Assembly: GCF_026586625.1 (NCBI RefSeq)
Contig: NZ_JAODIW010000007.1
Span: 1 to 64,000, forward strand
Origin: Halobium salinum
GTDB lineage: Archaea; Halobacteriota; Halobacteria; Halobacteriales; Haloferacaceae
Direction: 5' to 3'
Length of the DNA: 64,000 nt
Position 1 is the first letter of the stretch. Each line of letters opens with the position of its first letter. Made by a program: the position numbers and the translations under genes. Below the pieces are notes generated by a model. That model had not been told where the DNA came from, did no database searches, and saw only the letters and a list, made by a program, of their open reading frames with translations. This document shows positions 1 to 8,303 of the stretch, piece after piece.

Positions 1-1
1 G

Positions 2-1723
2 CTGATTTCTGGCATAGAGCACCAAGAAATCACGTCGCCTCACTTTTCACGCTTAACTAAACACGACCGGCAGAGGTATAATCAGGTTCAAAGCGAGTAC
101 GGTGTTTTCGAAGGGAATACCGTGCTACTTGTGTGGGAGTCCAATACGGGTGAGGAGACGTATCTCGATGGACTGGTAACGGCGATTGGATCATCGTCTA
201 TTACTATCGACCCTGCTTTCGGTGCGGTTGACTTCAGTGACGTCAACCTTGGTGGAATCGATGAGTGCTCTCTTCGTGTGATAACGAAAGGGATCGCCGA
301 AAAACGAGAGTACGAAGCATTTGAGTCGATTGCGGCCAACCACCGTGATCTTCTCGCTGGGAACCGCGAGATCTCGTTCTGCTCACCTCTACGGGAAAAG
401 TTCGAGCCGTTCCTCAACTTGAACACGTATCAAGAACGCGCCGCTGTGGACGCACTACGAACGGATGACGTCTTTTGTATTCATGGCCCACCGGGGACGG
501 GGAAAACACGGACGCTTGTCACGGTTGTCGCTCATGCAGTGAAGCAGGGCCAACGAGTGCTTGTCTGCGCTCATTCTAACCAGGCAGTCGATAACATCGT
601 AGCCGGGGAAAGCACTGAGAACGAAATTGATCGGGCGTCGCTCCACAACGTGGTAGAGGAATTTGACGATCTCGATGTATCGATGGCTCGAATCGGAAGT
701 TCAAGGCGAGATGTCAATAGCTTCGTAGGCAGGCGGTATTTCCAACAGTCAAACCAGTTGAATGGGAACCTTGGTGATACTGATATCATTGCTTCAACGA
801 CCAATACTGCTGCGACGCTCGAAAACCAGAGCGAGATCGCATTCGACTTGGTGGTGATTGACGAAGCGACGCAAGCTTCAGGGCCTGCAACGGCAGTTCC
901 ATTCGGTCGGGGACGCCGACTAGACGAGGATGAGGAGTACCCCCGTCCATATGGTCTCCGGACCGTGCTTGCGGGTGATCACAAACAACTCCCACCATTT
1001 GTGTCTGACCCTGAGATGCGAGATCAAGAGCTACACACGTCGCTTTTCGAGCACCTCTTGAACGTATACGGGGACGACCTCGCGCAGACCCTCCATCGGC
1101 AATACCGTATGCATGAGGACATTGCAGCGTTCGCCAGTCAGGAGTTCTACGACGGGAACCTCGAACATGGAGAAGCAAATCGGGCCGAGACCATTGATGG
1201 GCTCACACCGCTGCTTGGGATCGATGATTCTGGCGATGAGCAACAGGACGATTATTCCTACTACAACCCTACAGAAGCACAATACGTGGTTGCGCAAGTG
1301 AACAAGGCGCTTCAACATGGTGTGGCTCCATCAGATGTCGGGGTGATTACTGGGTATAGCGCGCAACGGGATTACATTCGTAGTCAAATTCGGACGGAAC
1401 TTGATAGCGAAGTCGGGAACGGTGTTGACGTCGAAACCATTGACAAGTTCCAGGGTGGTCAGCGAGAAGTGATTATCGTGTCGTTTGTCCGGTCGAATGC
1501 AAGCAACGATTCTGGATTCCTTGAATCACCTCGGGATGATGGCCGCAAACGGCTGAACGTTGCCCTCACTCGTGCGAAAAAGCGACTTGTGGTGATCGGT
1601 GATTGGGACACGCTCTCGAACACCGCAGCGTTTCGAGACGAGGAAGACAGTTGTGCGGACACATTCGCCCGTCTTAGTGAGTACCTTATCGAAAAGGACG
1701 TGCTGGTATCGAGATCACGTTGA
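2..1723 (+). CDS. Superfamily 1 helicase (UPF1/DNA2-like), 5'-truncated by the window edge
   Basis: The reading frame is open to the first base, so the N-terminus lies outside the window. The visible part starts with a beta-rich region and then carries the SF1 helicase series: Walker A HGPPGTGKT (near nt 482), Walker B with VIDEAT (near nt 855), LAGDHKQLPP, LHRQYRM, DKFQGGQ (near nt 1445) and a C-terminal NVALTRAKKRL box. This order is typical of AAA_11/AAA_12 helicases that unwind RNA or DNA 5' to 3'. The target here is unknown. A small helical gene follows 70 bp downstream on the same strand. In archaeal accessory DNA such helicases are often in defence loci, but nothing nearby proves that role. 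Confidence 0.85.
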   Translation: MISGIEHQEITSPHFSRLTKHDRQRYNQVQSEYGVFEGNTVLLVWESNTGEETYLDGLVTAIGSSSITIDPAFGAVDFSDVNLGGIDECSLRVITKGIAEKREYEAFESIAANHRDLLAGNREISFCSPLREKFEPFLNLNTYQERAAVDALRTDDVFCIHGPPGTGKTRTLVTVVAHAVKQGQRVLVCAHSNQAVDNIVAGESTENEIDRASLHNVVEEFDDLDVSMARIGSSRRDVNSFVGRRYFQQSNQLNGNLGDTDIIASTTNTAATLENQSEIAFDLVVIDEATQASGPATAVPFGRGRRLDEDEEYPRPYGLRTVLAGDHKQLPPFVSDPEMRDQELHTSLFEHLLNVYGDDLAQTLHRQYRMHEDIAAFASQEFYDGNLEHGEANRAETIDGLTPLLGIDDSGDEQQDDYSYYNPTEAQYVVAQVNKALQHGVAPSDVGVITGYSAQRDYIRSQIRTELDSEVGNGVDVETIDKFQGGQREVIIVSFVRSNASNDSGFLESPRDDGRKRLNVALTRAKKRLVVIGDWDTLSNTAAFRDEEDSCADTFARLSEYLIEKDVLVSRSR

Positions 1724-1793
1724 TCTCTCAGCGCCCATAGTCCGCCAACCAGGGGGAGAAAGTATATACGAGCACATTTTGTCGTTCGATTTG

Positions 1794-2297
1794 ATGGGAG
1801 ATATCCTGACAGAAGCGCAAATTCAGCTCGAAGACGCGTACGAAGCGTTCGAGAACGTCCAATCCGTCCACCAAGTCGTGTATGCATCGCAGGATACCAT
1901 GTCGGCGCTCTTGTACTTACAACTCGTCGCAGCCCATCACGACGAGAAGCTGAAAGCAGACGTGACTGAACTCAGTCAAAACCTCATCAGTAACATTTCA
2001 GCGCTAACAAACACCGAGATCGGCAACCACGGCGAGCTAGAGAATCCGACCGCTGTTGACGACGTCCGGTTGACAATCGACGAGGCTCGCAGTGTGGCGT
2101 GGGAACTTCGAGACTACCGCGATGACCCCGACTTCGATCTAGAAGAGATACGAAACTGGACCACGGCTGACGAACGCTTCCAAGCAATCGGCCGGGCGAT
2201 GTACCGCCACCCAGAAATTACCAAAAGCACATTGGAAGAATTATTCCGCTTAGAGTCCGATCTAGAACCGCCGTTCGGCCGTATTCAAACGGATTGA
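1794..2297 (+). CDS. Uncharacterised helical protein downstream of SF1 helicase
   Basis: 167 residues from the ATG at 1794. I prefer this start because the frame further upstream overlaps the helicase in another frame. The protein is acidic and almost entirely helical by composition, with no membrane segment, cysteine cluster or nucleotide-binding motif. I do not recognise the family. Same strand and short spacing suggest co-transcription with the helicase. Confidence 0.55.
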   Translation: MGDILTEAQIQLEDAYEAFENVQSVHQVVYASQDTMSALLYLQLVAAHHDEKLKADVTELSQNLISNISALTNTEIGNHGELENPTAVDDVRLTIDEARSVAWELRDYRDDPDFDLEEIRNWTTADERFQAIGRAMYRHPEITKSTLEELFRLESDLEPPFGRIQTD

Positions 2298-2378
2298 CCG
2301 CATTCCAATACTCTCGAAAAGGTTGTCTCGGCAGACAAATACCACATGTGCGGGAATCGTGACCGACTGGAGGCTGTA

Positions 2379-2468
2379 TTAGGGATTCACGTCGTCTTCA
2401 TCAAGGATGAATCCGCCAATCCCTCGCTCCCTACCGATTAGGCGTCTTTTTCGCAGCCAGTCGGCCAT
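2379..2468 (-). CDS. Possible 29-residue small protein
   Basis: A short minus-strand frame beginning MADWLRKRRLIG and ending DEDDVNP has the basic-then-acidic pattern of real haloarchaeal peptides. It sits alone in the 385-bp gap before the recombinase. It could be a true small protein or the remnant of a longer gene. The rest of the gap (2298-2682) is AT-rich towards the recombinase and shows nothing else I can name. Confidence 0.25.
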   Translation of the reverse strand: MADWLRKRRLIGRERGIGGFILDEDDVNP

Positions 2469-2682
2469 GATGATGATTTGTAGCTACGAATCCTCCGAAT
2501 CTGTGGCCTCAGCCCACCCGGCATTTTGTATAGCCACATACAGTTCATAAAATAGAATATCGCCGTTATAGCCTGTGTACCCTTCGATATAGGAAGAATT
2601 TAAGAATTTAGAATTACTGTGTATTATCCCAGTTGTACACAGTAGATTTACGTGGGTCGCCGCCGTCGGTCGAGCACGAACC

Positions 2683-3807
2683 ATGGAACCCGACGAGGGC
2701 GACGCTACACCCGGGGGAACACCGGTCGAGACGGCCATCCAGCAGTACCTCGACAGTGTCGAGGCTGGTAACTCCAGGAAGAACTTCGCGTCGACCCTCG
2801 CGACGTGGCGAGCCTGGCTGCGCGAGGAGCGCGGTGTGACGGACCTCGAGGACCTGGACGTCCTCGACTGCCGCCGATACGCGCGTCATCTCAAAAAGCA
2901 GGCCCGCGACGGCGATTTGAAAGCGAGTACCGCGACCACCTACTACGCGTACGTCCGCGCGTTCCTCACGTTCTGCGTCGCCGACGAGCTCCTCGATACG
3001 AATCCGGCCAAAGCGAAGCGTGCCACCGACGAGCTCCCCGAGGATCTCGGTGACGCCGACCGGCAGTTCTGGCGGCAAAAGGAGCGGCGGGCGATCACGC
3101 GCTACGTCGACGAACGCGTCGACCACGCCCTTGACGAGGAAGCGGACGTGAGTCGTGAGCGGGCCTTTCGCGACCGGGCAATCGTCTATCTCCTGGGACT
3201 CTCTGGTGTTCGCGGTGCGGAGGTATTCGCTGAACCCTCCGACGACAAGCGCGACGGCATCACCTGGGGAGACGTCCAACTCGACTCCGGTGCCGTCCGC
3301 GTCCTCGGGAAGTCACGAGAGTACGAGTACGCACAGCTTCCCGAGCGGGCCGCCACGGCATTAGAGCGGTACAGGACTGTCCTCGATCCACCGACCGACG
3401 AGTGGCCGGTCTTTCCCAGCGGCCACGTCCCGTCGAAATATCGCGCCGTTCGCGAACAGCTGACCCACGAGGGAGTTTCGGACGAGGAGATCGAAACTAT
3501 TCTCGAGCGCAGCGATATCGAGACGGTACTCCGAGAACATGAGGTCATCCCACCAGCGCTCTCGACGAACGGTGCTCGCAACCTGATGAAGCGGCTGTGT
3601 GATGACGCTGACCTCGACGTCGACGGTGACTACCTGAAGCCACACGGTGCCCGTCGAGGGCTTGGTCACGAGCTCTACGCGAGCGGCCACGCCGAACTTG
3701 CCCAATCAGCACTCCGACACGCGAGCATCGAGACAACCCACGAATCGTACTCCGATATCCAAGCAGCAGAGACCGCGAAGCAAGTCGACGATCTCCTCAA
3801 GGACTGA
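2683..3807 (+). CDS. Tyrosine recombinase / phage-type integrase (XerC/D-like)
   Basis: 374 residues. The N-terminal half (about 15-110) is a SAM-like core-binding domain. The C-terminal half carries the catalytic set: Arg in GVRGAEVF, Lys in GKSREY, HGARRGLGHEL (H-x-x-R) and LRHASIETTHESYS with the nucleophilic Tyr. All are present, so the enzyme looks active. The family cuts and rejoins DNA at short inverted core sites for integration, dimer resolution or inversion. The stop codon is followed after 1 bp by an inverted repeat that recurs four more times in the window. No tRNA gene or obvious att duplication is adjacent. The gene is clearly more GC-rich than its surroundings. Confidence 0.9.
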   Translation: MEPDEGDATPGGTPVETAIQQYLDSVEAGNSRKNFASTLATWRAWLREERGVTDLEDLDVLDCRRYARHLKKQARDGDLKASTATTYYAYVRAFLTFCVADELLDTNPAKAKRATDELPEDLGDADRQFWRQKERRAITRYVDERVDHALDEEADVSRERAFRDRAIVYLLGLSGVRGAEVFAEPSDDKRDGITWGDVQLDSGAVRVLGKSREYEYAQLPERAATALERYRTVLDPPTDEWPVFPSGHVPSKYRAVREQLTHEGVSDEEIETILERSDIETVLREHEVIPPALSTNGARNLMKRLCDDADLDVDGDYLKPHGARRGLGHELYASGHAELAQSALRHASIETTHESYSDIQAAETAKQVDDLLKD

Positions 3808-3808
3808 A

Positions 3809-3849
3809 TTAACCAACACTAATCCAATTGTATGGAGACTGTTGGTTAA
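3809..3849. repeat. Inverted repeat A (TTAACCAACA / TGTTGGTTAA)
   Basis: Perfect 10-bp arms at 3809-3818 and 3840-3849 with a 21-bp spacer, starting 1 bp after the recombinase stop codon. First of five such elements. There is no T-tract, so a plain intrinsic terminator is not the obvious reading. Confidence 0.85.
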
Positions 3850-3876
3850 AGCAGAGGGGAACTCCCCTGACCATGT

Positions 3877-3900
3877 ATTAATCCTAATATTAAGATTAAT
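3877..3900. repeat. AT-rich palindrome 1 (TTAAGATTAA family)
   Basis: A 24-bp imperfect palindrome (22 of 24 positions symmetric), with arms ATTAATC and GATTAAT. It lies in the non-coding stretch 3808-4219 and belongs to a family of six. The rest of the stretch holds inverted repeat A and an insertion-sequence-like end at 3970. Confidence 0.6.
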
Positions 3901-3969
3901 TCTAGAATCAACCGGTCAGCTGTAGTGACTCAGCTATCATTGGTTAGGATGGAAGCATGAGAACTCCCA

Positions 3970-4045
3970 GGCTTTGTTGAGCACTTGAGGTCTGATAGGT
4001 TTCAGGAGCCGTGCTGAACGTAGAGCGCGTATCGTGTATTCGAGA
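3970..4045 (+). mobile_element. Relic resembling an insertion-sequence end
   Basis: The stretch starts GGCTTTGTTGA and resembles, by eye at roughly 70% identity, the stretch at 61538-61610, which starts with the same 11 bases. GGCTTTGTTGA resembles terminal repeats of IS5-family (IS903-type) elements. No transposase reading frame remains here: a frame similar in both copies soon meets stop codons. It is probably a decayed end or a non-autonomous derivative. Confidence 0.35.
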
Positions 4046-4219
4046 TTGATCTGTTGTGTGAGAGCGTGATCCGACTGAACAGCTTCATCCGCTGTGAGTC
4101 CGATTTAGCGAGTTCTAGAGTTTCTGCTCGGTGTCAATCAACTGCTTGAGAGAGTTTTGACTGCCTCCGGTAACGAGACACGAACGATACCGCGTATTGA
4201 TTAGGTATTGAGAGCGGAT

Positions 4220-6154
4220 TTAGATTGAGGGATTGCAGTCATCAACAAGATGAGTCCGGAGATCTGTCGCTATCGTATTGCCGCAGAGAGGACAGCTTTG
4301 CTTGACGTTGATTCGAATTTGGTTTGTCAGGAATTGGAATCGCAGCGTATGTTCTGTAAACCAGAATCCTGGTTCCCCGATTTCGTAGTGTAACACCAGT
4401 TTCGGTGGCGTAGGGCCATCCGCTCCGAGATCCAGCTGCTCGAGGATCTCTTCCACCTTGGAGGAGTGATCGCTGAGAGCCTCGACTAAGTCCTCGTATC
4501 CTCCTTCGTATCCTCTGGCCACCACTTGGAGATCCTTTCCTGGGTCACCCCATTCCTCTTCGAACTGTTCTGTGTGCTCGTCCTCGTAAAACTCGATATC
4601 AGGGATTAGTTCGCCCTGTATCTGGCAGACAGGTTCAGACTGGAGTGTGCGGCCGTCTAAGGTGACTAAATCGACGTGGACAGTAGTCCAGTGATTCTTT
4701 TCACCAACTGTTTTCAGCTCTTCTACAGCGGCTACAGCATCGTCTTGTTCCAGATCTGATTCGATGCACTCGTTGATGATGTCTCCTTGTTCCTTCGCAA
4801 CGTTCAGAGGAATCGGGATTCGCTCGCCGCTGATCTGTTGCAGCCAATACAGCTGTTTCAACTCCTCCCACTCCAGGAAGTAGTCCAGTTCCTCCGGGAT
4901 GTCGAAGTTCTCTGGGGTTCCGGTGTCGATCTCTTGATTCGCCTGTTCGTCAACGATGATAATTCGGTCAATTCCTTCGCCGTTCAGTTCTAACTCCTGG
5001 AGATTGAGGTATTCGAAGTACTGGTCGACGTCGAGTTCGTCGACGATGAAGTTGAAGTTGACACCGAGTAACGGTTGCGGGGTAAGACCGACGACTCCGC
5101 GTTGTAGCGTTGTAACCTCCAGAGGGTACTCTTCCGAGGTTTCCTCATCGTATTGGGTCTTGATGTAGAGGGTGCGATGATCTAGTTCGATCCTGCCCGG
5201 AAATTTCACTTCCTGTGGCTGCTGTAGTTCTTCCAGTTCCTCGATTTTGGGGAGGATGATGACTCCGCTCTTGCTTGTGGCTGTAATCCACTCCTGTTCA
5301 TCCTCATCATCGGCTTCCTCGAACCGGAAGAAGGAGAGGTCGATTTCCTCGCCAGAGGTTTCTGCCCGGGAAACCTTCTTGAGGTAGCTGAACACTCGGT
5401 GTGTCTTCCCAGCGATTTTCAGCGAGTGGTCAATGAGGTAGTCGATAGGGACACCGGCGAGGAATGGCTTCCAGTCCTGGGTTCTGCATAAGAACAGTAC
5501 GAAGTTCAGATCAACTTCGAGTTCCGTGTCTTTCTCATTTTCCCGGGAGATCTTGAATCCGTTCTCCAATTGAGGTAAGGCCCTGTTCCCGTGCTTTACC
5601 GCGTTGTAGATATCGTGGAAGTACAGATAGAACTCGCCTATGCGTCGAATATTGGCGTCTAAGACTTCGATGGACTGGTCGATTGCCTCCCGCAACTCTT
5701 CTTCAGAAACTTCTTCTCCAACTTCGTCGATGAAGGCGTAGCCAAACAGTGACTCCAGGACGGCTTCATAGTCTTCGTCGATTCCCTGGTTCTGCAGGTA
5801 TTCGTCTTCTTCTCCATCCTGGAGGCTTTCGAAGAAGCGGTGGAGGTGTTTGGGTCGGATTTCAACGAGATGGTCGACGAGGTTCTCTTTGCCTTTGATG
5901 TAGGAGAGTAGGTAGATTCCGAAGGCTTCGACGTACTGTATGGTGGATTGGAAGACTTCGACTTGGGCGTGGGTTTTGATTTTCTCTTCCTTGCCGTCCG
6001 CGTCGATTTGTATTCCTGATTTTGTTTTCTCGTAGGCGTCTTGGATGTAGTAGTAGAGGATGTCCTCATCGTGGATCGTGTCGATGAACTCTCCTGCAGT
6101 ACGTTCTTCAGACCCGGATGAAAATTCCAGGCCGTCAAGAGAGTCTTCTGTCAT
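4220..6154 (-). CDS. Uncharacterised 644-residue acidic protein with C-terminal zinc finger
   Basis: The N-terminal third is helical. The middle is a mix of beta-strands and acidic helices. The last 30 residues hold a C-x2-C-x10-H-x4-C zinc-finger pattern beginning CPLCGN. There is no Walker motif, membrane segment or recognisable nuclease motif. The start at 6154 gives MTEDSLDGLEF and no better start is visible. It stands alone, with a 525-bp gap upstream and about 410 bp downstream, and has lower GC than the recombinase. I do not recognise the family. A nucleic-acid-binding role is only suggested by the zinc finger. Confidence 0.7.
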   Translation of the reverse strand: MTEDSLDGLEFSSGSEERTAGEFIDTIHDEDILYYYIQDAYEKTKSGIQIDADGKEEKIKTHAQVEVFQSTIQYVEAFGIYLLSYIKGKENLVDHLVEIRPKHLHRFFESLQDGEEDEYLQNQGIDEDYEAVLESLFGYAFIDEVGEEVSEEELREAIDQSIEVLDANIRRIGEFYLYFHDIYNAVKHGNRALPQLENGFKISRENEKDTELEVDLNFVLFLCRTQDWKPFLAGVPIDYLIDHSLKIAGKTHRVFSYLKKVSRAETSGEEIDLSFFRFEEADDEDEQEWITATSKSGVIILPKIEELEELQQPQEVKFPGRIELDHRTLYIKTQYDEETSEEYPLEVTTLQRGVVGLTPQPLLGVNFNFIVDELDVDQYFEYLNLQELELNGEGIDRIIIVDEQANQEIDTGTPENFDIPEELDYFLEWEELKQLYWLQQISGERIPIPLNVAKEQGDIINECIESDLEQDDAVAAVEELKTVGEKNHWTTVHVDLVTLDGRTLQSEPVCQIQGELIPDIEFYEDEHTEQFEEEWGDPGKDLQVVARGYEGGYEDLVEALSDHSSKVEEILEQLDLGADGPTPPKLVLHYEIGEPGFWFTEHTLRFQFLTNQIRINVKQSCPLCGNTIATDLRTHLVDDCNPSI

Positions 6155-6417
6155 TAAGTTGGTTCAGTTGTTCACTGCATATAGTCCTACGCTCAGCAAT
6201 AATTCGAGGCGCTCGCTTGCGGGGTCTCTGACTTGTACAGTGAAGGGAAGACGCGTTTAGTTGTCTCGCTGTACTTAGCAATTCAGCCGTCTCACTCTGG
6301 GTACTCCGCTGCAAGATACACCCTCTGTATCTCGCACGGGGGTTGTATCAGCTATTGAGGGCTTCAATAGAGCCAACTCCCAATACAGTACTTGTGCCTA
6401 TGAGTTCCTCAGAAGAG

Positions 6418-6435
6418 TTTAATATTAAGATTAGA
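6418..6435. repeat. AT-rich palindrome 2 (TTAAGATTA family)
   Basis: Contains TTTAATATTAAGATTAGA, one clear half and one degenerate half of the family motif. It lies in the gap 6155-6679, which otherwise holds a 7-bp-stem hairpin at 6486-6502 and no supportable gene. Confidence 0.4.
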
Positions 6436-6485
6436 GTTGAGGGCAACGGCCCATTCGTAGTCTCACAGCAAGGCACCAGGATAGC

Positions 6486-6502
6486 GGTAGCTTAGAGCTA
6501 CC
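6486..6502. other. Small hairpin
   Basis: GGTAGCT-TAG-AGCTACC forms a perfect 7-bp stem with a 3-nt loop, followed at once by another partial copy (GGTAGCTC). Purpose unknown. There is no adjacent T-tract. Confidence 0.4.
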
Positions 6503-6679
6503 ATGGTAGCTCAGAGAGAACATTCATCCCGGAAGACACCATGATACCACCTCGATGAAAAGGCGCTCGCAGCCATTCACCATCGCTTCCAACAGTCGCA
6601 GCGACGGATATGGCGTTCGAAGTACCAGCCAACCTGGAGGCAGCGAGAAAGTGCTCTCCTCGAAACCACCTGACGAACC

Positions 6680-7156
6680 CTAGGAAGCCTCAGCCGCTTC
6701 CATATTCGGTTCGTCGAATTCGAGGGGCTCTCTGACGGCTTCGGGAAGCGTCGGTCGCGGTGCGTCCTCGTGGCGCTGCACCCGCTCGGATTTTTTCGTC
6801 TCCTCGTAGACCGCGCGGGCAATCGGGACGCCCCGCAGGAAATTATGCTCGTAGAGAATCTCAACCCCGCGCTCGGTTGGTCCCCAGAACTTTGACGGAA
6901 GGTCTCGCGTCGACACGTTGGGTTCGTGCACGTAGACGTCAAGGATTCCTGCTTCTTGGAGCGTCTCAAGCTGGTCGAGGATGGCCGCCTCGTTCTTCGG
7001 GATCATATAGTCGAGCTCGGCCAACGACGCGAGGTGTGCTGGGTGACCGAGGATTAACTGCAAGATGAGGTGGCGCGTCTCCTGGGAGAGCAGCTCACGC
7101 ATCCGCTGCTGCTCTGCGAAGGGGTCCTCGAACCCTTCCGGGGCCGTGTCGCTCAT
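6680..7156 (-). CDS. Winged-helix (ArsR-like) transcriptional regulator
   Basis: About 158 residues from the ATG at 7156 (MSDTAPEGFEDPF). A longer frame to 7207 begins with a low-quality extension. The middle reads as a winged helix-turn-helix: RMRELLSQETRHLILQLILG, then LAELDYMIPKNEAAILDQLETLQEAGILDV, the usual helix-helix-recognition-helix pattern of haloarchaeal ArsR-like regulators. The C-terminus is acidic. It is divergent from the gene at 7272 with 115 bp between them, so it may control that gene and itself. Confidence 0.75.
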   Translation of the reverse strand: MSDTAPEGFEDPFAEQQRMRELLSQETRHLILQLILGHPAHLASLAELDYMIPKNEAAILDQLETLQEAGILDVYVHEPNVSTRDLPSKFWGPTERGVEILYEHNFLRGVPIARAVYEETKKSERVQRHEDAPRPTLPEAVREPLEFDEPNMEAAEAS

Positions 7157-7271
7157 ACTATAGAGTAGTGGGCTCGACTGCATAACGGTTTGGGTTGAAC
7201 AAGTCAATAGAATCGTCGAAGTACTGAGTCAGTTAGAAACGTCTTTTACCCAGCCAGTACTGTTCCCGCGT

Positions 7272-8054
7272 ATGAGTGCTCCATCCGTTCCCCCGAACTC
7301 GGGCGAGATTATGAAGGCTGTACAGCAGGCCTTACGTGGGCTCGACGTTGGATCGACGGAGGCCGTTCGAATCCTCTCGTGGGCAAACAGTGAGACACCA
7401 GCAATTTACGACCGTGATCAAACCGCGTATCTCGTCCTCGGGAGCTACCGTGATCCGTATCTCCGCCGAGTACGGGCAGTCAGCGATCGGCTAAACCGCC
7501 GATACGGAACGTATGCCTTCCTCATCGGAGACCTCTCAGACATCGATCTTCCGCGTCTTCCGGAGTTCCGGGTGAAGTTCCATATCACGGCGACACTCTG
7601 TGATTACGTGGCTGCCGTGTTCGAGCAAGACGCGGGCGGGGAGATCAACGAACTCGGCAAACTGGGCGAAACCGAGTACTTCGAAAAGGCGTACGCCTTC
7701 CCGCGTGCCTACCAGTGGGAAACGGAGGATCGCCTCACCGACGAACGTGACGTAGTCGCTGCTGCTGCGCAGATCAAAGCTGCCACCGACATCGATGACG
7801 AGACAAAGATTGCAGAACTCGAGGCCCTCGTCGAACGAGCAAACCAAACTGGGATCGACATCTCGGTCGATGCGGTGAGGACCACGCTTAAGGAACACGA
7901 TATCGAGGTTCCGTCGTACAGCTGGGTCCATCTGAACGACTTCCGTCTCTTCGAACTTCACGGGCGATGTTATCCCTGGACGACTGAGGAAGAGCTACTC
8001 GACGCTACAGATGATCTTCCGGGGTCACCGAGACCGGGGTGGGAACAGCGGTAA
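7272..8054 (+). CDS. Uncharacterised haloarchaeal protein
   Basis: 260 residues. The N-terminal half (YLVLGSYRDPYLRRVRAV, RYGTYAFLIGDL) looks like an alpha/beta fold. An acidic helical part follows, and the protein ends in a short conserved-looking HGRCYPWTTEEEL segment. I do not recognise the family and no catalytic motif is certain. It is divergent from a winged-helix gene, its probable regulator. The start at 7272 is preceded by AT-rich sequence 20-30 bp upstream, consistent with a leaderless or short-leader haloarchaeal transcript. Confidence 0.65.
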   Translation: MSAPSVPPNSGEIMKAVQQALRGLDVGSTEAVRILSWANSETPAIYDRDQTAYLVLGSYRDPYLRRVRAVSDRLNRRYGTYAFLIGDLSDIDLPRLPEFRVKFHITATLCDYVAAVFEQDAGGEINELGKLGETEYFEKAYAFPRAYQWETEDRLTDERDVVAAAAQIKAATDIDDETKIAELEALVERANQTGIDISVDAVRTTLKEHDIEVPSYSWVHLNDFRLFELHGRCYPWTTEEELLDATDDLPGSPRPGWEQR

Positions 8055-8058
8055 AATT

Positions 8059-8085
8059 AGTTTAAGATTAATCCTAACCTTAAGA
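8059..8085. repeat. AT-rich palindrome 3 (TTAAGATTAA family)
   Basis: Reads TTTAAGATTAATCC followed by TAACCTTAAG, just after the stop of the gene at 7272-8054. With palindrome 4 it occupies most of the notable sequence in the 249-bp gap 8055-8303. Confidence 0.5.
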
Positions 8086-8222
8086 AAGGGTCTTCCGTTG
8101 TTGTTCGACATCAGTGTGTCCAATCGAAAGCCCTCTTGTCCGAGAGAAATGCCGAAGTCCCCACTGATTCGAATAGGTCTCCATTGAAACGGCGCTGTCT
8201 GTGATCGGGACTAGAACTGCCA

Positions 8223-8244
8223 TTAATCTTAACTCTAAGATTAA
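8223..8244. repeat. AT-rich palindrome 4 (TTAATCTTA / TAAGATTAA)
   Basis: Arms TTAATCTTA and TAAGATTAA around a 4-bp centre. One of the two best-formed members of the family. It lies about 60 bp beyond the 3' end of the AddA-like gene. Confidence 0.6.
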
Positions 8245-8303
8245 ACTCGGTACACACCTGTTATCGAGAGGCGTAAGCGATAAATTCCTTTCCACTATTC
8301 GAC

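Noticed and set aside
2614-3279. Minus-strand 221-codon frame opposite the recombinase
   Set aside because: It is antisense to the recombinase catalytic domain and has composition bias of a shadow frame.
2683-3900. Integrase att site in a tRNA gene
   Set aside because: No tRNA gene or fragment could be read near the recombinase or elsewhere in the window.
8080-8295. Minus-strand 71-codon frame in the gap after the AddA-like gene
   Set aside because: Its N-terminal half is translated from an AT-rich palindrome, it has no motif and no promoter, and its acidity is not haloarchaeal.
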